From Anaerolineales bacterium (lineage in GTDB: Bacteria > Chloroflexota > Anaerolineae > 4572-78 > J111): a DNA stretch of 5,678 nt. The position numbers were made by a program, and so were the translations under genes. Location: the NCBI GenBank assembly GCA_012032575.1, contig JAAUSP010000506.1, forward strand, positions 1 to 5,678. Direction: 5' to 3'. Shown piece by piece: positions 1-5,090 of the stretch (its first letter is position 1; the number at the start of each line of letters is the position of its first letter). The notes under the pieces are model-generated. The model saw only the letters and a program-made list of their open reading frames with translations, was not told where the DNA came from and made no database searches.

Positions 1-585
1 CCCCAATTCCAGGGTGAGGCGCTGCAAATCCTCGCGGGTCAGGGCGTCGAGCGCCCCAAACGGCTCATCCATCAGCAGCAAATCGGGGTTGAGGGCCAGG
101 GTGCGGGCAATGGCGGTGCGCTGGCGCTGGCCGCCGGAAATCTGGTTGGGATACTGCCGGGCCACGTGGCGAATACCCAGCCGTTCCAGCCAGTCATCCA
201 CCCGCTGCCGCCGGTCGTCGAAGGACTCGTTGAGCGGCGTATGCTTGCCATCCGGCCCATAAAAGCGGCGAATATCCAGGCCCAAAGCGGCGTTATCCCA
301 GACGGTGGCCCAGGGCAGCAGGCCGTAATCCTGCAAAATCAGGCCGGTTTGGGGTCGGGGCCGGCCGATGGGCTGGTTGTCCACCAGCAGCGTGCCGCCG
401 CTGAGCTTGCGCAGCCCGGCAATCAGGTAGAGCAGGGTGCTCTTGCCGCAGCCGCTCGGCCCGATGATGGCCCAGGTTTCGCCACGCTGGACCTGCCAGG
501 AGAAATCCTGAAAGATGGTCGCTCCGCCGGGGTAGACAAAGGACATGTGGCTGAAATTAACGATGGTTTCGCTTGGGTTGGGCAT
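1..585 (-). CDS. ABC transporter ATP-binding protein, NitT/TauT (SsuB/TauB/NrtD) type, partial (C-terminus off left edge)
   Basis: This is the cytoplasmic ATPase of an importer of the nitrate/sulfonate/taurine class; it would power uptake together with a permease and a periplasmic binding protein not seen here. The 195 visible residues carry Walker A GPSGCGKST (42-50), a Q-loop in the context LILQDYGLLPW (82-92; the LLPW tail is typical of the NitT/TauT class), signature ISGGQRQR (149-156) and Walker B plus D-loop LLLMDEPFGALD (169-180). The H-loop and the C-terminal quarter lie beyond base 1. The ATG at 585 is preceded by an in-frame stop with no other ATG between, so the start is secure, although no strong Shine-Dalgarno is visible. 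Residues about 103-127 (FYGPDGKHTPLNE region) are longer than usual for the family. The substrate cannot be told from the ATPase alone; sulfonate, nitrate and pyrimidine (ThiY-type) importers all fit. Confidence 0.93.
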   Translation of the reverse strand, partial: MPNPSETIVNFSHMSFVYPGGATIFQDFSWQVQRGETWAIIGPSGCGKSTLLYLIAGLRKLSGGTLLVDNQPIGRPRPQTGLILQDYGLLPWATVWDNAALGLDIRRFYGPDGKHTPLNESFDDRRQRVDDWLERLGIRHVARQYPNQISGGQRQRTAIARTLALNPDLLLMDEPFGALDALTREDLQRLTLELG

Positions 586-596
586 GACGTTTAAGG

Positions 597-616
597 TTGA
601 ACGTGGATACGTTCAA
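597..616. promoter_or_regulatory. Perfect 8+4+8 inverted repeat in the leader of the ABC ATPase gene
   Basis: TTGAACGT-GGAT-ACGTTCAA is a perfect 8-bp dyad with a 4-nt centre, ending 11 bp before the ATPase start codon. Given the predicted promoter at 626-654, it falls at about +3 to +22 of the transcript. This position suits a repressor operator or a 5' stem-loop affecting translation. The dyad is seen directly; its role is inferred. Confidence 0.6.
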
Positions 617-625
617 TCCGTTAAT

Positions 626-654
626 ATCATATATGAGAGTCAGTGCAGGGGCAA
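626..654 (-). promoter_or_regulatory. Predicted sigma70-type promoter for the ABC ATPase gene
   Basis: Read on the minus strand: -35 TTGCCC (654-649), a 17-bp spacer and -10 TATGAT (631-626). The -10 matches consensus at 5 of 6 positions and the -35 at 4 of 6. Transcription would begin near 619, just before the inverted repeat at 597-616 and about 35 nt before the ATG. Confidence 0.55.
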
Positions 655-763
655 GCGTTACAGGCAACTTTGACCACCAGGCCAAAATATTGCTCGATTC
701 AGGGCCGGCGCGGGCACCAAAGTAACCTGGCATTAGTCTGAATTCGCTCTGGGCAAGCCAAAG

Positions 764-814
764 TTTTCCACATCCAATGGTTAATTATCCACAGTTATTC
801 CCTAATTATCCACA
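764..814 (+). promoter_or_regulatory. Array of three DnaA-box-like 9-mers at 21-bp period
   Basis: Three 9-mers fit the DnaA-box consensus TTWTNCACA on the same strand: TTTTCCACA (764-772), TTATCCACA (785-793) and TTATCCACA (806-814). Starts are exactly 21 bp apart, about two helical turns, so all sites would face the same side of the helix. The last two share a 12-bp block, TAATTATCCACA. An A-rich stretch (855-880) and a rightward promoter (844-873) follow. This could be a DnaA-binding regulatory cluster, a DnaA-titration site or part of a replication origin. No dnaA, dnaN, parAB or rep gene lies in the window, so the origin role is unproven. Confidence 0.6.
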
Positions 815-843
815 CTCTGACCCGGTTGACCGATTTAAAGGGC

Positions 844-873
844 TTGTCAGGGCGAAGAAAAGTATGATACAAT
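844..873 (+). promoter_or_regulatory. Predicted extended -10 sigma70-type promoter, rightward
   Basis: -35 TTGTCA (844-849; 5 of 6), an 18-bp spacer and -10 TACAAT (868-873; 5 of 6), with an upstream TG (865-866) giving an extended -10 element. Transcription would begin near 880. It would read through the structured leader at 901-993 and reach the DUF1801 gene at 1162, giving an unusually long leader of about 280 nt. The third DnaA-like box ends 29 bp upstream of the -35. Confidence 0.55.
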
Positions 874-900
874 AAAAAAGGGGGATGTGGAGATTTAGCA

Positions 901-993
901 TCAGTGGATCCAAATTTACCAGCAGCGGCGGCTCCCACGCCGCTGCTACGCAGGCGTGGGAGCCTGCTCCGCTTCAAAAATTGGATCTATTGA
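901..993 (+). repeat. Imperfect 93-bp palindrome with two mutually exclusive internal hairpins
   Basis: The outer arms 901-913 and 981-993 pair over 13 positions with two G-U wobbles (core GATCCAA / TTGGATC). Inside, arm 921-930 pairs perfectly with 938-947 (10 bp, 7-nt loop, AGCAGCGGCG / CGCCGCTGCT). Alternatively 930-941 pairs perfectly with 953-964 (12 bp, 11-nt loop, GGCTCCCACGCC / GGCGTGGGAGCC). The two inner stems share 930 and 938-941, so they cannot form together. The block begins about 20 nt after the predicted transcription start. It could be an attenuator-like leader RNA or a small palindromic mobile repeat (MITE or REP-like). No U-tract follows either stem, so simple intrinsic termination is not supported. 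Confidence 0.55.
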
Positions 994-1000
994 GCATATT

Positions 1001-1159
1001 TGTGGTACCAATAAAGACCCCAGATTTGACCAACTGGTGCGCCGGATGGAGCCATCCGCCAGGCTACGACGAGCATGGCCGCTGGCCGAAAAACGGTTGC
1101 AGGCCAGACTCCGCTGGTTTATCAGTCAAGCATTGAATATACTCTCAAAGGGGGATTAA
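1001..1159 (+). pseudogene. Possible relic of a phosphotransferase-like N-terminus
   Basis: An open frame ending at TAA 1157-1159 encodes a stretch around 1015-1086 reading DPRFDQLVRRMEPSARLRRA followed by WPLAE. From memory this resembles the beginning of aminoglycoside/choline-phosphotransferase-family proteins (DPRF..LV.R..P..RL.RAWPLAGG). The resemblance stops at WPLA; the rest (about 25 residues) is not recognisable, and no kinase core follows. There is no credible Shine-Dalgarno or ATG: the open frame begins with a GTG inside the hairpin block at 956. The stop sits 2 nt before the DUF1801 start. It could be a decayed gene end or chance; confidence is low. Confidence 0.25.
1151..1156 (+). 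promoter_or_regulatory. Shine-Dalgarno site of the DUF1801 gene
   Basis: GGGGGA lies 5 nt before the ATG at 1162 and settles that start over longer in-frame readings beginning at 1075. Confidence 0.75.
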
Positions 1160-1161
1160 CT

Positions 1162-1578
1162 ATGACCGAACTCAAAACCAAACCCACCGAACAAAGCGTG
1201 GAAGCGTTTCTGCAAGGAGTTGACAATGAGCAGAAACGCCAGGACTGCTTCACCGTGCTGGAACTGATGCGCCGGATCACCGGCGAGGAACCAAAAATGT
1301 GGGGCAGCAGCATGGTCGGCTTTGGCCGCTACCACTACAAGTACAACAGCGGCCATGAGGGCGATGCCTTCCTGACCGGCTTCTCGCCTCGCAAACAAAA
1401 CCTGACCCTTTATATCACCTCCGGCTTCGAGCAATTCCAGCCACTGCTGCAAAAACTGGGCAAACACACCACCGCCAAATCGTGCTTGTATATCAAGCGC
1501 CTCCAGGATATTGACCTGCCCACCCTGGAAGAACTGATCCGGCAGTCGGTCCAGACTATGAAACAGACCTGGACTTAA
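1162..1578 (+). CDS. DUF1801 domain-containing protein (YdhG-like)
   Basis: A 138-residue soluble protein that is essentially one DUF1801 domain (PF08818 family). Conserved blocks are EEPKMWG (42-48), SSMVGFGRYHYKY (49-61), TGFSPRKQNLTLYI (72-85) and LGKHTTAKSCLYIKRL (99-114), followed by an LEELIRQSV helix (122-130). Length and block order match stand-alone family members. The family is widespread and structurally characterised, but no biochemical role is firmly established, so none is given. The ATG at 1162 has GGGGGA upstream. It appears to be a single-gene unit: the nearest rightward promoter is at 844-873, and the next gene downstream is convergent. There is no signal peptide or membrane segment. 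Confidence 0.9.
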   Translation: MTELKTKPTEQSVEAFLQGVDNEQKRQDCFTVLELMRRITGEEPKMWGSSMVGFGRYHYKYNSGHEGDAFLTGFSPRKQNLTLYITSGFEQFQPLLQKLGKHTTAKSCLYIKRLQDIDLPTLEELIRQSVQTMKQTWT

Positions 1579-1603
1579 AATCTGAACGTCGCCGGGAGAA
1601 GCA

Positions 1604-1699
1604 TGTCATTCCCACCTGCGAAGCGGGAAGGAATCTTCTTTATCGTTGTAAAAATTCTTTGGCGAAGGCGGAGATTTCTCGCTGGCACTCGAAATGACA
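1604..1699. repeat. 96-bp inverted-repeat element with TGTCATT / AATGACA ends
   Basis: The ends TGTCATT (1604-1610) and AATGACA (1693-1699) are perfect inverse complements. The arms continue as imperfect copies of each other: left arm TGTCATTCC..GCGAAGCGGGAAGGAATC; right arm, read in reverse, TGTCATTTCGAG..AGCGAGAAATCTCC. This resembles a motif family (TGTCATT-CGAG-AGCGAG-AATCTC) dispersed between genes in many bacterial genomes. It lies between two convergent genes, so its transcript could fold and act as a bidirectional stop or stabiliser. It has no coding capacity. Confidence 0.55.
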
Positions 1700-1735
1700 C
1701 GCAGGAATCGGGCACATTTGTCCTAAGCTCATAGC

Positions 1736-1799
1736 GGTTCTGTGACCCGCGCCTCTGGCAAACATCCCATCATTGGCAAAGATCGGGGGTCTGCGACCC
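1736..1799. repeat. Small cluster of nested short repeats
   Basis: Two 13-mers, GGTTCTGTGACCC (1736-1748) and GGGTCTGCGACCC (1787-1799), match at 11 of 13 positions; the second is itself a 5-bp hairpin (GGGTC-TGC-GACCC). Between them, TGGCAAACATC (1756-1766) and TGGCAAAGATC (1774-1784) match at 10 of 11. On the minus strand the 1787-1799 hairpin lies downstream of the stop at 1828 but has no clear U-tract, so it is at best a weak terminator. The rest of 1700-1827 holds nothing else I can recognise. Confidence 0.35.
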
Positions 1800-1827
1800 T
1801 CTCTGAGCCTATCCCTGACTCAACCTC

Positions 1828-2475
1828 TTACTGAATGAGTTGGTTTAAGGCTGCCAGCAAAGCTGTTTGTTCTGCTTGAGTGAGGGGAGGAGTTATATCC
1901 GTCGTACCGGCGACAAGGGCCGTTTCCAGCACAGCCTGACTCATAACCTGGCGGTCCAGCCGGTCTTCGATGCTTTGCAATCGCTGCGGTGAGCGGGTAG
2001 GGCTGCTGATTGTCAGTCGCACGTGACCGGCCACACGGAGCTTCTCGTGCAGATCGAGGCGGGCGGCGAGCCAGCTTTCCCCTTCAATCACCGCAAACTG
2101 GTAGCGTCCACCGGGATTGAGGGGCGGCAGGCGCAGCGCTTGCAGGGGGGCACGTTCCGGCGGCAGGCTGGCCCGGTAGCTCAAAAATCCGGACAACGGC
2201 AGCACCCGCCGGTCCTCGCCTACCTGGGCATGCACTTCGGCATCCAGCGTGAGCAGTGCGGTGAGCAGTGGATAGCTTTCCGGGCCGCCGCTATGGTGCA
2301 AAGTTTCAGCCAGAGACAGGTTGAAGGTTGAAGGTTGAAGGTTGAAGGTTGTGGTCAGGGCAGCGTGGAGCAGTCCGCCGGCAAAAGCCTGCACGGCTTC
2401 AGCTTCCAGCAGGCGGGCCAGGGCTGCGCCGGTCGAAAGATATAAACCGTCGGGTTGTTCAAAAGTTATCGTCAT
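1828..2475 (-). CDS. CoxM/XdhB-like FAD-binding subunit family protein, short and diverged
   Basis: This 215-residue protein resembles the later two thirds of the medium, FAD-binding subunit of molybdenum hydroxylases (CO dehydrogenase CoxM family). Visible parts are a YPLLTALLTLDAEVHAQ strand (68-84), VLPLSGFL (91-98), LQALRLPP (111-118), and a C-terminal CO-deh-flavoprotein-like region, AVIEGESWLAARLDL (128-142) to VRLTISSPTRSPQRLQSIED (152-171). Family members are usually about 280-300 residues. The N-terminal FAD-contacting segment with its AGGT motif is absent, and a low-complexity insert TTFNLQPSTFNLSL (42-55) sits where the GG-x-GN region is expected. FAD binding is therefore doubtful. 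No CoxL or CoxS partner is nearby; it sits 17 bp after the glycosyltransferase gene and is probably cotranscribed. The ATG at 2475 has GGGGATGG upstream. The family call is from residue pattern, not a search. Confidence 0.55.
   Translation of the reverse strand: MTITFEQPDGLYLSTGAALARLLEAEAVQAFAGGLLHAALTTTFNLQPSTFNLSLAETLHHSGGPESYPLLTALLTLDAEVHAQVGEDRRVLPLSGFLSYRASLPPERAPLQALRLPPLNPGGRYQFAVIEGESWLAARLDLHEKLRVAGHVRLTISSPTRSPQRLQSIEDRLDRQVMSQAVLETALVAGTTDITPPLTQAEQTALLAALNQLIQ
2318..2351. repeat. Heptanucleotide tandem repeat (AGGTTGA x ~4.9) inside a coding region
   Basis: Four perfect AGGTTGA units (2318-2345) plus six bases of a fifth (2346-2351). On the coding (minus) strand the unit gives the peptide pattern TFNLQPSTFNL at residues about 43-53 of the CoxM-like protein. 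Since 7 is not a multiple of 3, gain or loss of one unit would shift the frame. Confidence 0.9.
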
Positions 2476-2492
2476 CCATCCCCATCCAAAAT

Positions 2493-4553
2493 CTACTTGC
2501 AGCCATCCGGGTCAACCGTAATGGGCAGCGTGACCTCGCCAAAGGTGGGGAACTGGTTGTCCCGCACCTGATACAAATTGACCACCAAATTCACGCCGGG
2601 CAGCGCTGCCGGCTGGCGGATGAGCATATCCACTTCATCGCGCACAATCTCCCCCGGCCTGATCTGCGAGGTGGGTAAATAACCGCGCATCAGGCCCAGG
2701 TGATCGTTTTTATCCAGCACGGTTTCGCCGCCCAAAGGCTGCACTGCCACAAAATAATCCTGGTCAAGCGGCTGCTCAACCCGCCAGAAGAGGGTCAAAC
2801 GCAGAAAACAGCCGGTGCGCTTGCGGCTAATCTGCTCGTGGTAAGCAATAATTGAAGCCTGACCGTCGAGAAATTGGCCGGGCGGAATCTGGGTCCAGGC
2901 TTCTTTTTCGGGCAGGGTCGTGGACATGGGCCGGGGTAACAACTCCCACAGGTAGGGGTGGCCGGTTGGGGCCAGAAAAATCTGGCCGCGCTTGGTGGCC
3001 GCCGACAACCAGGGAATAAAGTTCAAATCAATGGTTTCAATATCTATCAACACCCGCCGGCCCTGGTCAAAGCGATCTTCCAGCAGGGCAATACTTTCCT
3101 GCTCCGGCATGCGGCTGAGGGTCGTCGTCGAAAGCGGCTCGACCGGCTGGCCCAGCACGACCTGGGCGTAAATAAAATTGGGCAATACGCTGTTGTCCTG
3201 GCCGATAATGGTCAAGGGTGTACCGGCCCTGGCCATGGCGACCACCTCTTCCACCAAATCCTCGGCCTGCCAGTCGCCGCTCAGGTTAACCTCTTCATAA
3301 TTAGCCACGGCCAGGGGCCGGAAGAAAAAGTAAGCCCCGGCGGCCAGCCCCAGCGACAGCACCACCCGCACCGTGACCCGCAGCCAGCGATCTCTGATAG
3401 CTTCCCCTTTGATACGGATAGCACCCACAATCCACTGAATCAGATAACCCACCAGCACGCCCAGGCCAATACAGAGGGTCAGGGTGAGCGGGATAAGCAT
3501 GCTGTCCAGATCGGCCACGTGATAGGCTGCGCCAAAAAAGACAAAGGCCAGCAGCGGCGGGCCGAACAGAAACAGCCGACGCTCGGTGAGGAGCAGCCCC
3601 ACCAACCCCAAAAGCACACCCGCAACCGTTATCTGATCGGCCTGCTGACGCAGCAGCGTTTCCAGCGCCTGCCCCCAATCGGCCAGAGTGACCGGGATTT
3701 GGACCAGGCCCCACCACTCGCGGGTCAATATCACAAACCAAAAGATGTTCCAGTCGGATGTGTCGGCGTACAGCCAGGTTTGGCCCACCCGGAACGTGGC
3801 AGCCCAGGGTAAATAAAGGTACGACAGCGGAGGCACAGCCGCAGCGATAGCCAATACTACCCAGCGCAGGCCCAAAATCAGCACCCAGCCCCGGCCCCGG
3901 TCGGTTTCGGCCAGGGTTTTGAGCAGCACCCACAGGGCCATGGTCGGTAGCAAAATGAGGGCCGTGCGATGATGCGCCAGACCGGCCCCGACGGCCAGCC
4001 CCAGCGCCATCAGCCGCCGTTCGGTGGGCGCATCGGCCCAGTAGAGTGCCAGCCAATAGGTAAAGGCAAAAATAAAGGCGTTCAGGCTGTAGACTTCGGC
4101 CATGATCGCGCCGCGCCAAAAAATAAAGCTGATCCCCAGGACCATGCTGGCGACAATTGCCCCCACCCGGTCTTTGGTCAGTTTCCAGACGGTAAAATAA
4201 ACAAAAATCAAGGTTAGCAGGCTGGTGGTGGTTGACCAAAACGTGACCCGCCAGGCCACCGAGGTTTCGGTCAGGCCGGGTAATAACCCCACCAGCCTGA
4301 CAAAAATATTGGCTAAAAGGGTGTAAAGTGGATAGCCGGGCGAGTGCGGCGCGCCCCAGGTGCTGCCGGTAATTTGCAGCACCGCCGAGTCCCAGCCTTC
4401 GATGATCCACGAACTCATGCCCGGCGGCATGGTCTGCCAGTAGAGCCAGGCACATCCACCCACCACCGGAATCAGTTCCCAGGGCCAGTATAACAAGAGC
4501 AGTAGTCTTTGCCAGCTCAGCAGCGAAGGGGCGACACGGGCTTGAGTAACCAT
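2493..4553 (-). CDS. DUF2723 / TMEM260-type polytopic membrane glycosyltransferase
   Basis: A 686-residue integral membrane protein of the DUF2723 family (PF11028), related to TMEM260 O-mannosyltransferases, which act as GT-C-type enzymes on the outer face of the membrane. Numbering from this ATG: D55 in GWDSAVLQ after the first membrane span, HSPGYPLY (70-77), AEVYSLNAF (152-160), LAHHRTALILLP (193-204), and YHVADLDSMLIPL (344-356) late in the membrane domain. About ten or more hydrophobic spans run to residue ~415. A soluble C-terminal domain of ~270 residues follows, without a recognised fold and probably extracytoplasmic. The ATG at 4553 is preferred to a TTG 39 bases upstream because that TTG overlaps the predicted -35. 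It is the first gene of a leftward unit with the CoxM-like gene. Donor and acceptor are unknown; protein O-glycosylation or cell-surface glycan assembly is likely. Confidence 0.82.
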   Translation of the reverse strand: MVTQARVAPSLLSWQRLLLLLYWPWELIPVVGGCAWLYWQTMPPGMSSWIIEGWDSAVLQITGSTWGAPHSPGYPLYTLLANIFVRLVGLLPGLTETSVAWRVTFWSTTTSLLTLIFVYFTVWKLTKDRVGAIVASMVLGISFIFWRGAIMAEVYSLNAFIFAFTYWLALYWADAPTERRLMALGLAVGAGLAHHRTALILLPTMALWVLLKTLAETDRGRGWVLILGLRWVVLAIAAAVPPLSYLYLPWAATFRVGQTWLYADTSDWNIFWFVILTREWWGLVQIPVTLADWGQALETLLRQQADQITVAGVLLGLVGLLLTERRLFLFGPPLLAFVFFGAAYHVADLDSMLIPLTLTLCIGLGVLVGYLIQWIVGAIRIKGEAIRDRWLRVTVRVVLSLGLAAGAYFFFRPLAVANYEEVNLSGDWQAEDLVEEVVAMARAGTPLTIIGQDNSVLPNFIYAQVVLGQPVEPLSTTTLSRMPEQESIALLEDRFDQGRRVLIDIETIDLNFIPWLSAATKRGQIFLAPTGHPYLWELLPRPMSTTLPEKEAWTQIPPGQFLDGQASIIAYHEQISRKRTGCFLRLTLFWRVEQPLDQDYFVAVQPLGGETVLDKNDHLGLMRGYLPTSQIRPGEIVRDEVDMLIRQPAALPGVNLVVNLYQVRDNQFPTFGEVTLPITVDPDGCK

Positions 4554-4562
4554 AACGAGCCT

Positions 4563-4592
4563 ATGATAAAGCCAACAGGGGGCTTTTGGCAA
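4563..4592 (-). promoter_or_regulatory. Predicted promoter of the DUF2723 gene, giving a near-leaderless transcript
   Basis: Read on the minus strand: -35 TTGCCA (4592-4587; 5 of 6), an 18-bp spacer and -10 TATCAT (4568-4563; 5 of 6). Transcription would start about 4557-4555, only a few bases before the ATG at 4553. There is little room for a Shine-Dalgarno site on such a transcript. Confidence 0.5.
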
Positions 4593-4595
4593 AAG
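4583..4595. promoter_or_regulatory. 13-bp perfect palindrome over the -35 of the DUF2723 promoter
   Basis: CTTTTG-G-CAAAAG is perfectly symmetric about base 4589 and covers the predicted -35 hexamer (4587-4592). A protein dimer bound here would block or modulate leftward transcription. The symmetry is seen; the operator role is inferred. Confidence 0.4.
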
Positions 4596-4631
4596 TTAAA
4601 AAGAACACCAATTCGCTCTCCTGGAAACTGG

Positions 4632-4660
4632 TTGCTTTAGCCGCTGTTTCGGTGTACTAT
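4632..4660 (+). promoter_or_regulatory. Predicted promoter of the 4736-5071 gene
   Basis: -35 TTGCTT (4632-4637), a 17-bp spacer and -10 TACTAT (4655-4660). Transcription would start near 4667, leaving a leader of about 69 nt. The leader contains GACCGC (4677-4682) able to pair with GCGGTC at 4695-4700 or with a second copy at 4709-4714. Confidence 0.4.
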
Positions 4661-4720
4661 ATGACTGCCGACGACAGACCGCCGTCAATTTTCAGCGGTC
4701 AGCCGTCTGCGGTCGTTTTG

Positions 4721-4728
4721 AAAGGTGA
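4721..4728 (+). promoter_or_regulatory. Shine-Dalgarno site deciding the start at 4736
   Basis: AAAGGTGA ends 7 nt before the ATG at 4736. The longer in-frame reading from a TTG at 4586 lacks such a site and would run through the predicted promoter, so the shorter protein is preferred. Confidence 0.7.
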
Positions 4729-4735
4729 CATACAA

Positions 4736-5071
4736 ATGAGCTTCGGTATTAGCAAAACTATTCCGGCCCAGGATGGGATCGAAACGGTCAATGCCTTGTA
4801 TAACGGCGCACTGACCGAGTACGAATTCCATATGAAGGGCAAACCCTCCAAACTCAACGTGGGCGATTATGTTTATACCATTTTCAACGATCACCTGATC
4901 GGGCGGCTCAAGATCAAGCAGTTGATCGAGGGGGCCATCAACCCGGAGTCGGGCCAACCGCGCACGCTGATCCTGGTCGAAGCGCCGGGAGAGCGGCTGG
5001 CTGCGCCTGTGCCCAAAAAGGGCCATCGTGGCACTCGCTACTATGACGGGGCGGAGTGGCCCAAAAAATAG
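4736..5071 (+). CDS. Hypothetical protein, 111 residues, possibly PUA/ASCH-like
   Basis: I do not recognise this protein with confidence. It is soluble, with no signal peptide or membrane span. Its centre reads KLNVGDYVYTIFNDHLIGRL (about 43-62), followed by a KIKQLIEG strand/helix and TLILVEAPGERL. The pattern 'VGD-V-x-x-x-G-x-K' followed by a beta-rich segment is seen in small PUA/ASCH/EVE-type barrels that bind RNA or modified nucleotides, so that fold is a guess. The tail is basic and aromatic: KKGHRGTRYYDGAEWPKK. It starts at ATG 4736 behind AAAGGTGA and ends 19 bp before the TTG of the next gene, which suggests cotranscription. An RNA-binding role would fit a tRNA-synthetase neighbour, but this is only context. 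Confidence 0.65.
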   Translation: MSFGISKTIPAQDGIETVNALYNGALTEYEFHMKGKPSKLNVGDYVYTIFNDHLIGRLKIKQLIEGAINPESGQPRTLILVEAPGERLAAPVPKKGHRGTRYYDGAEWPKK

Positions 5072-5077
5072 TAAACT

Positions 5078-5084
5078 AAGGAGA
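5078..5084 (+). promoter_or_regulatory. Shine-Dalgarno site deciding the TTG start at 5091
   Basis: AAGGAGA lies 6 nt before TTG 5091. The site is near-perfect, the next codons begin the conserved AsnRS N-terminus (SNIVAIQSI), and no ATG is nearby, so the TTG start is well supported. Confidence 0.8.
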
Positions 5085-5090
5085 CTTAAA

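Noticed and set aside
166..594. 142-residue open frame on the plus strand
   Set aside because: It is antisense to the ABC ATPase, whose Walker A, signature and Walker B motifs are intact.
886..894. Fourth DnaA-like box on the minus strand (ATCTCCACA)
   Set aside because: It matches TTATCCACA at only 7 of 9 positions, fails the TTWTNCACA consensus and is out of the 21-bp register.
1787..1803. Intrinsic terminator for the leftward operon
   Set aside because: The stem is only 5 bp and no U-rich tract follows on the minus strand.
2318..2351. CRISPR-like array
   Set aside because: The units are 7 bp and contiguous with no spacers; it is a simple tandem repeat.
2958..3812. 284-residue open frame on the plus strand
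   Set aside because: It is antisense to the DUF2723 gene, rich in Q/H/P/G as expected of a shadow frame, with no recognisable domain.
3301..4455. 384-residue open frame on the minus strand
   Set aside because: It overlaps the DUF2723 gene on the same strand in another frame and has low-complexity G/A/R-rich composition; the DUF2723 frame has clear family motifs and membrane spans.
4554..4592. TTG at 4592 as the start of the DUF2723 gene (13 extra residues)
   Set aside because: It falls in the predicted -35 hexamer; the ATG at 4553 fits the promoter and gives a normal N-terminus.
4586..4735. TTG at 4586 as the start of the small plus-strand gene (50 extra residues)
   Set aside because: The extension has no Shine-Dalgarno and spans a predicted promoter; ATG 4736 has AAAGGTGA at ideal spacing.
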